Shown here in pieces: positions 47,354-56,194 of a stretch of DNA of 64,000 bases (position 1 is the stretch's first letter; every line of letters starts with the position of its first letter). The position numbers and the translations under genes are program-made. A model generated the notes under the pieces. The model worked only from the letters and a program-made list of their open reading frames with translations. It searched no databases and was not told the origin of the DNA. Source of the DNA: Bradyrhizobium liaoningense (GTDB lineage: Bacteria > Pseudomonadota > Alphaproteobacteria > Rhizobiales > Xanthobacteraceae); contig NZ_JAFCJT010000001.1 in the NCBI RefSeq assembly GCF_018130785.1, positions 868,001 to 932,000 on the forward strand, written 5' to 3'.

Positions 47354-47629
47354 TCCACCGATACTCGCTTCTCCGGCTGAGCCATGTTCGGCGGTCGTCG
47401 CGGCCGACCAGCGCGCGGCGCCAGGTTGGGCTTCTATCTCTGGCTTGCCTGCCCGGTCCCGCTATTGCTTGCGGCACTCTTGAGGCCGGAAGGCCGGAAA
47501 GTTACTCCCGATAATGGCCTGAACGCAGGTCGGGCAAATTAGCAACACAACGTCACCATCGACCGACTGCCCCGTCGAACGGCCCGCGCGGATGTTGACG
47601 CGCTCATCCCCGGATGCCAGTTTCGTGAT
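47354..47629. other. Region between iclR-type gene and riboswitch
   Basis: A 276-base region. A 52-residue frame at 47384-47542 (+) has a hydrophobic core (FYLWLACPVPLLLAALL) but no good ribosome binding site. A minus-strand frame covers 47462-47860 but overlaps the riboswitch, so I do not call either. The start of the riboswitch leader transcript must lie here. Confidence 0.35.
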
Positions 47630-47815
47630 CGGTAGTGTCCGCAAGGACTCTTCAAGGGAATGCGGTGCGTCCACCTCAGTGGGCAATTCCGCGGCTGCCC
47701 CCGCAACTGTAGGCGGATAGCCGACGACCAAACGAACCACTGGAGCCCCGCTTGGGCCTCTGGGAAGGCGGTCGAAGGCGATGACCCGCGAGCCAGGAAA
47801 CCTGCTGCCAGCCAT
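47630..47815 (+). promoter_or_regulatory. Cobalamin (AdoCbl) riboswitch
   Basis: The core elements are in order: AAGGGAATGCGGTG at 47654-47667, GGCTGCCCCCGCAACTGT at 47693-47710, AACCACTGG-type segment at 47735-47743, GGGAAGGCG at 47762-47770, GATGACCCGCG at 47780-47790, and the B12 box AGCCAGGAAACCTGC at 47791-47805. Such elements reduce expression of the downstream gene when adenosylcobalamin is plentiful. It lies about 107 bases upstream of the TonB receptor start. The boundaries are approximate. Confidence 0.93.
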
Positions 47816-47921
47816 GGTCACGCGCGAACGCATTGGGCGGGGTGCCCTGATGTCGGACAAGTAGCCTGTGCATCTGCCGCCTGGGGCGAAGGCAGACTGC
47901 TAAGGCAACCGCGGTGACGGT

Positions 47922-50402
47922 TTGTTTGCGTCGCCGCAGAGCGTTGTCGTGCAACATCTTCATTTCGGTACCGGCATTGCGCCGGAGTCTTCGCGTGTCC
48001 GTATCGGCATCGCACAGGGGCGAACGGGCCATCTGGCTGCCCTGCTCGGCTTGCTGGTCTCGACGTCCCTGTCCTCGGTGGCGACGGCGCAGACCGCGAC
48101 CCGCGGCTCGTCGCAGGAAGTCGGTCCGGTGATCGTCTCTCCGCCCACTTCCAAGCCGGCCCGCGCTATCGGTCCCGACGGTCAGAGATCACGCACGGCA
48201 CGCCGCGCCACGGGGCGCAACCGCGCCGCTGCGGTCGTTCCTGCGCCTCGCCCTTCAAGCGCCCCGGTGCAAACGCCGCTGAACACGGCCGCCGTCACCG
48301 ATGTCGGCTCCCGGCTCGGCATCACGGCGCGGGAGATGCCGGCGACCGTCGAGGTCATAAGTCAGCGGACGATGCAGGATCTGGGCATCCGGACCACGAC
48401 CGACGTCGCCAAGGCTGCAGTCGGTGTCACCGGCGGCGATGCGCCCGGCGCGCCTGCCATCTTCTCGATGCGTGGCTTTTCCGGCGACCAGATCTCTACG
48501 CTCTACAACGGCATCCCGATCGGGCCGTCGACCATGACCGGCCGTCCCATGGACGTGGCTGGCCTCCAGCAGGTCGAGATCATCAAGGGACCGGACTCGC
48601 TCGTAGCGGGCCTCGGCGCGACCGGCGGCGCCATCAACTACGTGAACAAGGTGCCGCATACCGGGCCTGTTATCAACGACGCCTTCACGTCCTACGATTC
48701 CTTCAACGGCTATCGCGCCGGTTACGGATCGGGCGGCAGCACGCTGATCAACGGCCTCGACTACCGCTTTGACATCAGCCATTTCAACAACAAGGGCTTT
48801 ATCGACGACACCTATTCGAAGCTCAGCAACGTCTCGGGCCAGCTGAACTATCGCGTCAACGAGAACCTGAAGATCTGGGGCGCGGCCGAATACAGGCAGG
48901 ACAACGACCGCTTCTATTGGGGAACGCCGCTGGTGCCCGCGAACGCGCCGGGCGTCGTGCCGACGAACGGCATCGTGTCCGGTCGGTGGAGTAACTATTA
49001 CCTCGGCGGCGGCACGCCGGTCCCGGTCACCATCGACGCGCGCACGCTGACCACGAACTACAACGTGCTCGACAATCACAGTGGCGCCGGCGAGCTCTGG
49101 CTGCGCAGCGGCTTTCAATGGGACATCACCAACAACGTCTCGCTGAAAAGCCAGGTCTATGGCTATGACGCCCACCGGCACTGGTTCAACAACGAGATCT
49201 CGTCGTTCGACCAGACCGTTGGCAATTTCGCAGGCGCGCAGAGCATCTATCGCGAACGCCTGGCGCTGGATCACGCCCAGCGGCTCTACGGCAACATCAC
49301 CGACCTCACCGTCAATTCCAACGTCGGCGGAATGGACAATCGCTTCGTCGCCACCGTGGCGGCGAGCAGCAACCAGTTCAACGTCTCGCAAGACACGCTG
49401 TTCTTCAATGACTACGTCGACCTCCTCAACCCGGATCGCGGCCTCTACGGCCCGCGCAGCGACGAGAAGATCTACACGCATCTCGACACTGCCTCGCTGT
49501 CGTTCGAGGACCGGCTCAAGCTGACCTCGACCTTCGCGCTGATCGGCGGCATCCGTTTTGAGAATATCGAGCTATCGCGGACCCGCTTCGACGAGAATGG
49601 CCTCCTGAAAGCCAACTATCCTTTCTCGAAGACGTTCAATCCGGTCACCGGACGCATCGGCTACACCTGGGACATCGCGCCCGGCGTGATGCTTTACAGC
49701 CAGTACGCGACGGCAGCCGACCCGACGGTGGCGAACATCTTCATCCTCAGGCCCACCACGCCGCTGTTGCTGACGACGTCGCGAACCTACGAGACCGGCG
49801 TGAAGCTGCTGTCGGCCGACAAGCGCGCGGAGGCCACGTTCTCGGCCTTCGACATCGAGCGCAAGAACGTCTACGTCCCCGAAAGCGGCATCCTCTTCAA
49901 CGTCGCCGGCAAGATCGCCTCCAAGGGCGTCGAGATCGCCGCCGCGGTCAATCCGGTCGCAGGCCTGAAGCTATGGGGCAACGTCGCCTTCGTGCAGTCG
50001 CGCTTCATCGACTTCACCTATGTCGACGGCAATGGCGACTTCCAGTCCTACTCGGGCAAGACGCCGCCCAACGTTCCGAACTTCATCGCCAATGCCGGCG
50101 CGTCCTACCGATTCGACACGAAGCTGCCGGTGGAGATCGGCGGCCTCGTCCGTCATGTCGGCGACCGCTTCAACTTCCAGGATAATCTGGTCACGATGAA
50201 CGCCTACACGATCTTCGACGCATACGCGTTCGTCGATATCCCAAAAGCCTATTTCCCGGGCGTCGACCAGACCCGGATCAGCTTTCGCGTCAAGAACCTG
50301 ACCAACAAGCTTTACGCGGCGTGGGGCGATCCCGGCTATCCCGACCAGATCATCCTGGGCGCGCCGCGCAGCTACGAGGTCGCGGCTTCGTTCAAATGGT
50401 AG
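47922..50402 (+). CDS. TonB-dependent outer-membrane receptor under cobalamin riboswitch control
   Basis: An 826-residue receptor from a TTG start (GTG 47949 is another choice). A signal peptide follows (LAALLGLLVSTSLSSVATAQ). A low-complexity linker of about 60 residues precedes the plug domain (MPATVEVISQRTMQDLGI; SMRGFSGDQISTLYNGIP; QVEIIKGPDSLVAGLGATGG), and a 22-strand barrel ends in F-K-W. The plug and barrel resemble siderophore receptors such as FhuA/FpvA-type rather than BtuB, yet the riboswitch suggests corrinoid-linked uptake. No btuCDF genes lie beside it. Confidence 0.9.
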   Translation: MFASPQSVVVQHLHFGTGIAPESSRVRIGIAQGRTGHLAALLGLLVSTSLSSVATAQTATRGSSQEVGPVIVSPPTSKPARAIGPDGQRSRTARRATGRNRAAAVVPAPRPSSAPVQTPLNTAAVTDVGSRLGITAREMPATVEVISQRTMQDLGIRTTTDVAKAAVGVTGGDAPGAPAIFSMRGFSGDQISTLYNGIPIGPSTMTGRPMDVAGLQQVEIIKGPDSLVAGLGATGGAINYVNKVPHTGPVINDAFTSYDSFNGYRAGYGSGGSTLINGLDYRFDISHFNNKGFIDDTYSKLSNVSGQLNYRVNENLKIWGAAEYRQDNDRFYWGTPLVPANAPGVVPTNGIVSGRWSNYYLGGGTPVPVTIDARTLTTNYNVLDNHSGAGELWLRSGFQWDITNNVSLKSQVYGYDAHRHWFNNEISSFDQTVGNFAGAQSIYRERLALDHAQRLYGNITDLTVNSNVGGMDNRFVATVAASSNQFNVSQDTLFFNDYVDLLNPDRGLYGPRSDEKIYTHLDTASLSFEDRLKLTSTFALIGGIRFENIELSRTRFDENGLLKANYPFSKTFNPVTGRIGYTWDIAPGVMLYSQYATAADPTVANIFILRPTTPLLLTTSRTYETGVKLLSADKRAEATFSAFDIERKNVYVPESGILFNVAGKIASKGVEIAAAVNPVAGLKLWGNVAFVQSRFIDFTYVDGNGDFQSYSGKTPPNVPNFIANAGASYRFDTKLPVEIGGLVRHVGDRFNFQDNLVTMNAYTIFDAYAFVDIPKAYFPGVDQTRISFRVKNLTNKLYAAWGDPGYPDQIILGAPRSYEVAASFKW

Positions 50403-50540
50403 TCGCGGATCACCTTGCCCTGGCAGTGGCAGGAGTTGTCACGCGACAGTAGGACGCAATCGCAAATCGATTGCGCCGTTGAAGCCGCAGGTCTCGAGAG
50501 CTATCGATCAGCGAAACCTCACTTCCATCGGGAGGAACGC

Positions 50541-50948
50541 ATGAGCACCATCACCGGCGGTTGTCACTGCGGCGCGATCCGCTATCAGGTCGAGGGCGAA
50601 GCGATCGTGCATGCGCTGTGTCACTGCCGCGATTGCAGGCTTCACGCGGGCGCTCCTGTCGTCGGCTGGACGATGTACGCGGACGATGCCGTCAAGGTGA
50701 CCAAGGGCGAGCCCAAGGTGTATCACTCCTCGGAACATGCCCGGCGGCACTTTTGCGGCGACTGCGGAACCGGCCTGTTTTATGTCAATGCCGACATGTT
50801 GCCCGGGGTCATCGACGTCCAGAGCGCGACCTACGACGATCCCGATGCCGTACCGGCGACGATGCACATCCAGGTCGCAGAGCGCCTTGGATGGATGGAG
50901 CGCGCGCACGAACTGCCGACATTCGACCGCTATCCTCCGCCACCGTAG
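50541..50948 (+). CDS. GFA-family (glutathione-dependent formaldehyde-activating-like) protein
   Basis: A 135-residue zinc-binding protein. The two zinc sites are visible: GGCHCGAIRY and CHCRDCR, then FCGDCGTGLFY. The start MSTITGG has GGGAGG ahead. GFA proteins share the Gfa fold but most have no proven enzyme activity. It lies downstream of the TonB receptor and upstream of an ATP-grasp-like gene, with no clear link to either. Confidence 0.9.
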   Translation: MSTITGGCHCGAIRYQVEGEAIVHALCHCRDCRLHAGAPVVGWTMYADDAVKVTKGEPKVYHSSEHARRHFCGDCGTGLFYVNADMLPGVIDVQSATYDDPDAVPATMHIQVAERLGWMERAHELPTFDRYPPPP

Positions 50949-51108
50949 CGACGCGCGCGAAGCGTTCGCCGTCTGGATGGAACCGCACAAACACCATCTT
51001 GCAACGGCCGGACGATCTCACGTACATTGATCGGCGTGGGGACGAAGCAGACTCCCCGTGAGACCTCGGTCCAAGCTCTGCGCAGCACGCCATTCGTGGA
51101 GCTTGCGC

Positions 51109-52188
51109 ATGGATACCGAACGCCACTCTCCTCTCCGCCATACCGTTGCCATCCTCTCCCGCGGCGACGCTGCCGCGCGCCGGGACGCGACGGCGCAAAA
51201 CAGCCGCTTCGTCCGCGTTTTCGAAGCACTCGGCGCAGTCGGCATCGACGCCCGGCCGGTGATCTACGACGAGAGTTTCGCCGACGCCGTCCGCGATCAA
51301 CTGCTCGCCGTCGATGGCGTGCTCGTCTGGGTCGATCCGATCCATCAGGGCAAGACGCGCGAGGCTCTCGACCCGATGCTTCGCGAGGTTGCTGCGCAAG
51401 GGCCATGGGTGAGCGCCCATCCCGACGTGATCCTGAAGATGGGCGTCAAGGACGTGCTCTACCGAACGCGTCATCTCGGCTGGGGGGCCGACACGTATCG
51501 CTATGACACCGCCGCAAGCTTCCGCGCCGAATTTCCCTCGCGCCTTCAGGCGAACGGTCCGCGCGTGCTCAAGCAAAATCGCGGCAACGGAGGCCAAGGC
51601 GTGTGGAAGATCGAGGCGCTGGCAAACACGGATTCAGTGGTTCGGATACTCCATGCCCAACGCGGCAGCATGCCCGAGGACGTGCCGCTCGATGCCTTGC
51701 TCGCCCGCTGCGAACCGTATTTCGGCTGGGGCGGCTGCATCATCGATCAGCCATTCCAACCCCGCCTGCCCGACGGCATGATCCGCTGCTACATGAGCGG
51801 CGCCAAGGTCGCGGGCTTTGGGCAGCAGCGGATCAAGGCCCTGATCCCGCCGCCGCCGGAAGGCCCCGACGCACCCGAGGCGCAGCCGGGCCCACGGATC
51901 ATGCACGGACCCGATGCTTCGCAATTCCAGGCGCTCCGAAGATCGATGGAGGACGAATGGACGCCGCAGATGATGGATACGCTCGACCTCGACGAACCGT
52001 CGCTGCCGGTGATCTGGGACGCGGATTTCCTGTATGGACCACGGAATGCGGCCGGCGCGGATACGTACGTCCTGTGCGAAATCAACGCGAGCTCCTGCTT
52101 CGCGATTCCCGACGAGGCGCCGGCGGCGATCGCGCGAACAGTGGGGCAGCGCTTGCTCCGGACTCGCGAGGTGCGTTCGGGCGCATAG
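51109..52188 (+). CDS. ATP-grasp-like protein of the Cj0069 family
   Basis: A 359-residue protein starting MDTERHSPLRHTVAILSRG. It has ATP-grasp character: VLKQNRGNGGQGVWK fits the nucleotide-clamping strand-loop, and DADFLYGP...YVLCEINASSCF fits the Mg-binding Glu-x-Asn end. It matches the Cj0069 family, whose substrate is unknown; a ligase role is inferred only from fold. The ATG at 51109 is chosen because 51058-51108 is not protein-like. Confidence 0.75.
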   Translation: MDTERHSPLRHTVAILSRGDAAARRDATAQNSRFVRVFEALGAVGIDARPVIYDESFADAVRDQLLAVDGVLVWVDPIHQGKTREALDPMLREVAAQGPWVSAHPDVILKMGVKDVLYRTRHLGWGADTYRYDTAASFRAEFPSRLQANGPRVLKQNRGNGGQGVWKIEALANTDSVVRILHAQRGSMPEDVPLDALLARCEPYFGWGGCIIDQPFQPRLPDGMIRCYMSGAKVAGFGQQRIKALIPPPPEGPDAPEAQPGPRIMHGPDASQFQALRRSMEDEWTPQMMDTLDLDEPSLPVIWDADFLYGPRNAAGADTYVLCEINASSCFAIPDEAPAAIARTVGQRLLRTREVRSGA

Positions 52189-52221
52189 CGGGACAGCGGG
52201 ATACCGCGATAGCATCCGACA

Positions 52222-53049
52222 CTAATGCGTCCCGCAGCGACAGCTCTCGTAATCGGCGGGATCATGGCTGTTGACGATCCTCACGCGGTCACCGTGGTTC
52301 AGCTTCAGCGCGCGCAGCCGCGCCTGGTTGGCCATCCGCATGCCCCGGTCCATGTCGCCCTTGCGCTGGAAATAGCCGAGCATCAGCGGCACGCGCGGCG
52401 ATGCGTCGAGCTGGGCGTGGTGGAAATAGCTGTCGCCGGCATGCAGCAGCCATTTGTCACCTGATCGCACCGCGATACCGCAATGACCGAGCGTGTGGCC
52501 GGCGAGCGGGATCATCAGGATGTCCGCCTCCTTGTCGCCAAGCGCGCGCACGCCCTTGAAGCCGAACCAGTCCTCGCCGGCGTCGTCGTAGAACTTCCAG
52601 CCCGGTCCGTGGCTCCACTGCCCGGTGACGTAGCGCCCTTCGGGCGGCGCGGGCTTGCGCAGCACCGCCATGTCGTATTCGGCGCGATGGACGTGGATCG
52701 CGGCGCGGGGAAAGTCCGACACACCGCCGGCGTGGTCGCGGTCGAGATGCGTCAGCAGCACGTGACGCACGTCGCCGGGTGAATAGCCGAGCGCCTTCAC
52801 GTGCTCGAACGCCGTCTCCGCCGGATCGAGCCTTGGCACCGTCTGCCGTAGCCATCGCCGGCCGAGCCGGCCGGGCACCGCGATATCGCCGAGGCCGATG
52901 CCGGTGTCGACCAGAGCGAGTCCGTCCCGGGTCTCCACCAGCAGGCAGTGGCAGACCAGGCGCGCGCGCTGGAACAGGCCGCCGGTGCCGTTCACCAGGC
53001 GGCGGCCCATCGGGCACATCGTGCCGGTGTTGAGATGGTGGATCTTCAT
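52222..53049 (-). CDS. MBL-fold metallo-hydrolase
   Basis: A 275-residue metallo-beta-lactamase-fold enzyme. The zinc motif is LLTHLDRDHAGG, an HxDxDH variant in place of HxHxDH; later ligands are in PLAGHTLGHCG, LHAGDSYFH and NSHDPAD. It resembles the metal-dependent hydrolases related to AHL lactonases, but the substrate cannot be told. It is divergent from a LysR regulator with a shared palindromic region between them. Confidence 0.88.
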   Translation of the reverse strand: MKIHHLNTGTMCPMGRRLVNGTGGLFQRARLVCHCLLVETRDGLALVDTGIGLGDIAVPGRLGRRWLRQTVPRLDPAETAFEHVKALGYSPGDVRHVLLTHLDRDHAGGVSDFPRAAIHVHRAEYDMAVLRKPAPPEGRYVTGQWSHGPGWKFYDDAGEDWFGFKGVRALGDKEADILMIPLAGHTLGHCGIAVRSGDKWLLHAGDSYFHHAQLDASPRVPLMLGYFQRKGDMDRGMRMANQARLRALKLNHGDRVRIVNSHDPADYESCRCGTH

Positions 53050-53097
53050 CGCGCGTCCCTGCCTGTTGTGTGCAGGGCGTTCTTGCCACCGGCCAAT

Positions 53098-53147
53098 CCA
53101 TAGGTAAAATATCGAATATTGATAGTATCTCTAGGTTTATCCTATGG
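53098..53147. promoter_or_regulatory. Nested inverted repeats between MBL and LysR genes
   Basis: Outer arms CCATAGGTAAA (53098-53108) and TTTATCCTATGG (53136-53147) are inverse copies apart from one extra base. An inner TATC-GAATATT-GATA repeat lies at 53110-53124. The right outer arm contains the LysR ATG (53144). The layout suggests LysR binding for itself and the divergent hydrolase gene. Confidence 0.6.
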
Positions 53148-54046
53148 ACATCCGCGAGCTTCGTTATTTCGCCGCCGTCTACCGCGAACGCAATTTGACC
53201 GCCGCGGCGCGCGCGTGCTTCGTGTCGCAGCCGTCGATCTCGACCGCGATCACCAATCTGGAGGCCGAGCTCGGCACCACGCTGTTCATCCGGCACAAGA
53301 AGGGCGTCGCGCCGACCGCCTCGGCCGAGCAGTTTCATGCGCTGGCCCGCCGCATCATCGACGAGGCGGACGCCGCACGCAGCCTGTTCAGGAAGCCGAG
53401 TACGAGGACCAATGTGACGCTGGGCCTGATGCGCACGCTCGACGTGCCCCGGACGATCGCGCTCTTGAAGCCGCTGACGGCGCGCAGCGACATCGCGCTC
53501 CGCCTCGTCGGCAGCGACGAGCGCGCCGATGCGCGGATCATTGCGAAGACCATGCTGCGCGACGACGAACATTTCGTGCCGCTGTGGAGCGAGCGTTATG
53601 TCGCCGCGCTGCCGCCGTCACATCCGCTGACGCTGAAGGAGAAGCTCCGCGCCGCCGATCTCGCCGAGGTCCCGCTGATCGACCGCTGCCATTGCGAGCA
53701 GAGCGCATTCTTCGGCCGCAGCGCGCAGCGGCGCCAGACGGCCGCGATCGCGCAATCGGAGGACTGGGCGATGGCGCTGGTCGCCGCCGGCGTCGGCATC
53801 GCCATCGTCCCGGAAGGCGTGGCGAAGGGCAATCCGGACGTCGCGATCAGAGAGATCGAGGTCAAGGTCGGGCGCGAGGTTGGGCTGGCCTATCGTGCCT
53901 CAGTGCCGCTGGCCGATGCGCTGAAGGATTTTGTTGCGAAGCTTCAGAGGCAGCGAAAGGTCGATCGGACTCCAGGCCGGCGCGTTGCGCGCAAAGCGCC
54001 TAGCCCTTCGAGACGACCGCGCGGCCGTAAGGCGGCTGGCTCATGA
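53144..54046 (+). CDS. LysR-family transcriptional regulator
   Basis: A 300-residue regulator starting MDIRELRYFAAVYRERNLTAA. The winged helix includes ACFVSQPSISTAITNLEAELG, and the effector domain has the usual LysR substrate fold ending about residue 265, followed by a very basic tail (RRVARKAPSPSRRPRGRK). It is divergent from the MBL hydrolase. The last 47 bases overlap the convergent lipoprotein gene. Confidence 0.92.
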   Translation: MDIRELRYFAAVYRERNLTAAARACFVSQPSISTAITNLEAELGTTLFIRHKKGVAPTASAEQFHALARRIIDEADAARSLFRKPSTRTNVTLGLMRTLDVPRTIALLKPLTARSDIALRLVGSDERADARIIAKTMLRDDEHFVPLWSERYVAALPPSHPLTLKEKLRAADLAEVPLIDRCHCEQSAFFGRSAQRRQTAAIAQSEDWAMALVAAGVGIAIVPEGVAKGNPDVAIREIEVKVGREVGLAYRASVPLADALKDFVAKLQRQRKVDRTPGRRVARKAPSPSRRPRGRKAAGS

Positions 54047-54761
54047 CCGGCGGATGGGCGGTCTGGGCTGCGAGCTCGCCGATCAGGCGGTCGGCATCGG
54101 CCGCCAAACCGTCGGGCGCCTGGATCACCAGACGCTCGAGCGCCCAGCGATAGGACGAGATGCGCTGCTCCAGGCACTGCTGCACCCACTGCACGATCAG
54201 CGAGTTCTCCTGCATGCGCGCGACCGCATCGTCCCTCTCCCTCGGCGAGAGCTCGGAGACGCGCGCCATGCTGGCATCGCGCTTCCTGTCGAGATCGATG
54301 ACGCGGATCGCGGAGGCGAAGAACGGCTCGAAGCGGGTGATGTCGTTGCGGACGTCCTCGATCAGCTGCGCATAGCGCGAGGAATGCGAGCGGTGCGGCT
54401 CGTCGATCAGCGTACGGCCGTACATGGTGCGGTCGAACACGATCCTCTGCCGCCAGGGCGAGGGCAGCGGCTTGTAGTCGCCGAACACGCTCTTCCAGGC
54501 CGGGCGCGACAGCGGCGGCTCGATCATGGGATAGGCGAGGTCGCGTAGCTGGCGCTCCGCGTCGGTGAGCTGGAATTGCGAGGACTGCAGGCCGACGCTG
54601 GAGGTGACCTCCGCGCCCAGCCAGCGATGCATGTCGTCGCTGCGCATGTCAGCGCGGGTGCGGCCGAAATCGCCGCCGCTACACGCGCCGAGCGCCGCGC
54701 CAACGAGTGCGAGCAGGACGGCCGTTACGGCGGTGCGGATCTGGCGGCTGGCATCCGGCAT
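54000..54761 (-). CDS. Putative lipoprotein of unknown function
   Basis: A 253-residue product. The lipobox is LVGAALGAC at residues 18-27, after a basic n-region and hydrophobic core, so it is probably lipid-anchored. The mature part is helical and polar, with no recognised domain (WLGAEVTSSVGLQ; SELSPRERDDAVARMQ). It precedes nothing on the same strand within 15 bases except the small gene upstream, with which it may form an operon. Confidence 0.8.
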   Translation of the reverse strand: MPDASRQIRTAVTAVLLALVGAALGACSGGDFGRTRADMRSDDMHRWLGAEVTSSVGLQSSQFQLTDAERQLRDLAYPMIEPPLSRPAWKSVFGDYKPLPSPWRQRIVFDRTMYGRTLIDEPHRSHSSRYAQLIEDVRNDITRFEPFFASAIRVIDLDRKRDASMARVSELSPRERDDAVARMQENSLIVQWVQQCLEQRISSYRWALERLVIQAPDGLAADADRLIGELAAQTAHPPVMSQPPYGRAVVSKG

Positions 54762-54776
54762 TGCAAAAGCCGGATG

Positions 54777-54965
54777 CTAGCGGCGACGACGACGGCGCCC
54801 CGGCGCTGTGCCCTGCTCCGGCCCGCGATCGCCGCTGGTTTCGTCCGTCTCGCGCTCGATACGGATCACGGGGAGGATCAGAATCGTTCCCGTTTCCGTG
54901 CGCGGCGTGGCATCCCCCGACGAGCCTGCCCGGCGACCGGCCGGAAATTCGATAATGGTCCCCAT
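54777..54965 (-). CDS. Small basic-tailed protein
   Basis: A 62-residue product starting MGTIIEFPAGRRAGSS, ending in GRRRRRR. The N-terminal TIIEFP is a recurring start in small rhizobial proteins. No domain is known. It lies 15 bases upstream of the lipoprotein gene and is probably co-transcribed. The Arg tail suggests nucleic acid or membrane contact, without proof. Confidence 0.55.
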   Translation of the reverse strand: MGTIIEFPAGRRAGSSGDATPRTETGTILILPVIRIERETDETSGDRGPEQGTAPGRRRRRR

Positions 54966-55219
54966 ATCAGCTCTCTATCAATTGCCGCGCGACCCGGCGC
55001 ACTCGTGCAACATGCATTCATTAAGATCAGTTCATGGTTAACGGGATGTAAACGCCCCTTCCGGACCGTAGCCGCACGGGCCCGGCCGGACGTCCCGTTG
55101 CGGCACGAAATCGCCCTGAATTACGGGAGGAACTTCACGGCTCGTTTTCCTTAACGAGCCTTTAAAGGAACCTGCAGTAGGCTGGCGGTGAGTATCTTTT
55201 CCAGGTCGCGTATCTCTCC
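54966..55219. other. Divergent promoter region with CtrA-type sites
   Basis: A 254-base region between the small gene (-) and DUF2336 (+). It contains a full CtrA-type site at 55151-55165 and a half match (TTAA-N7-TAAA) at 55038-55052. No further gene is seen. Confidence 0.6.
55151..55165 (+). promoter_or_regulatory. CtrA-type box
   Basis: TTAA-CGAGCCT-TTAA matches the alphaproteobacterial CtrA consensus TTAA-N7-TTAA exactly. It lies 55-69 bases upstream of the DUF2336 ATG, a typical activation or repression position for cell-cycle control. Confidence 0.6.
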
Positions 55220-56194
55220 ATGACCAAGTCGCTGTTTCCCGGATTCGACGGGCTGATGAGCCTCTCCCGTCGCGAGGGCGTCGATGTTCGCCCGACGCTG
55301 CTGCGCGTGCTGACGGACCTTTATGTCCAGGCACCCACCCACAGCGACGACGAGCAGCGGCAATTCGTCGAGCTCGCCACACGATTGATCGACCAGGTCG
55401 ACGATGCGACGCGCGCGGCCGTCAAGGCGAAGCTCGCGATCTACGCACAGACGCCCGTCCCGGTCCTGCAGAAACTCGGGCTGGTCGCCGCCCAGGAAGG
55501 CCGCAGGGTTCCGCTCGCACGCGAAATTCGGAGCTCCCCGCAGGCGGCTTCACCTGCCCGCACGCCGACCGACGCCGAGTTGCGCATGGCCGCCAACATG
55601 GCGATGCAGCCGAAGGAAGCGGCCGAGATCCACGACATGTTCTTCCGCGCCGATGCGAGCCAGCGCGCGCTGATCCTGCACAATCTGGCGCAGACCCCGC
55701 TAAAGGCCGCGCCGCGGATTCCGACCGTGCGCGCCAGGCGCGCGATCCAGATCCTGGAGATGGCGGCGATCGCCAATGATTTCGAGAATTTCACCTACGA
55801 GCTCGGCGACAGCCTGATCCTGCCGTCGCGCGTCGCAGCGCAGATCGTCGACGATGCCGGCGGCGAAGCACTCGCGGTCGCCGCACGCGCGCTCGACATG
55901 CCGAGCCCGAACTTCCAGCGCATCCTGCTGTTCTTCAAGCCGGAGATCGGGTCGTCGGTCGATGCGGTGTACCGGTTGTCGCGGCTCTACGACCGGCTCA
56001 GCGACCGCTCCGCGCTGGTGATGCTGGCGGCCTGGCGCGGCTCGACGCTCGCCGTCACGCGCGCAAAATACCAGTCCTCGCTGCATGACGGCGAACGCCA
56101 GCGCGCGCGTGCGGGCGCCCACCAGACGCGGCCGGGCGCGCAGCCGGGCTCCGCGCCTGCGGTGCGGACGGGCACCGACGGATCGGACAGCTAG
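55220..56194 (+). CDS. DUF2336 domain protein
   Basis: A 324-residue, helix-rich soluble protein starting MTKSLFPGFDGLMSLSRR. HEAT-like helices fill residues 15-280 (RIPTVRARRAIQILEMAA; DRSALVMLAAWRGSTLAVT), as in DUF2336. The tail is Pro/Gly/Ala-rich. The family is confined mainly to alphaproteobacteria, with no firm function; a CtrA-type site upstream suggests cell-cycle regulation. It overlaps the convergent DUF1491 gene by four bases. Confidence 0.85.
   Translation: MTKSLFPGFDGLMSLSRREGVDVRPTLLRVLTDLYVQAPTHSDDEQRQFVELATRLIDQVDDATRAAVKAKLAIYAQTPVPVLQKLGLVAAQEGRRVPLAREIRSSPQAASPARTPTDAELRMAANMAMQPKEAAEIHDMFFRADASQRALILHNLAQTPLKAAPRIPTVRARRAIQILEMAAIANDFENFTYELGDSLILPSRVAAQIVDDAGGEALAVAARALDMPSPNFQRILLFFKPEIGSSVDAVYRLSRLYDRLSDRSALVMLAAWRGSTLAVTRAKYQSSLHDGERQRARAGAHQTRPGAQPGSAPAVRTGTDGSDS

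Noticed and set aside
47384-47542. Plus-strand 52-residue frame with one hydrophobic segment
   Set aside because: Weak ribosome binding site and no recognised relatives; mentioned under the intergenic feature only.
47462-47860. Minus-strand 132-residue frame with a CPTC motif
   Set aside because: It overlaps the cobalamin riboswitch on the other strand, has no ribosome binding site and no family character in its upstream half.
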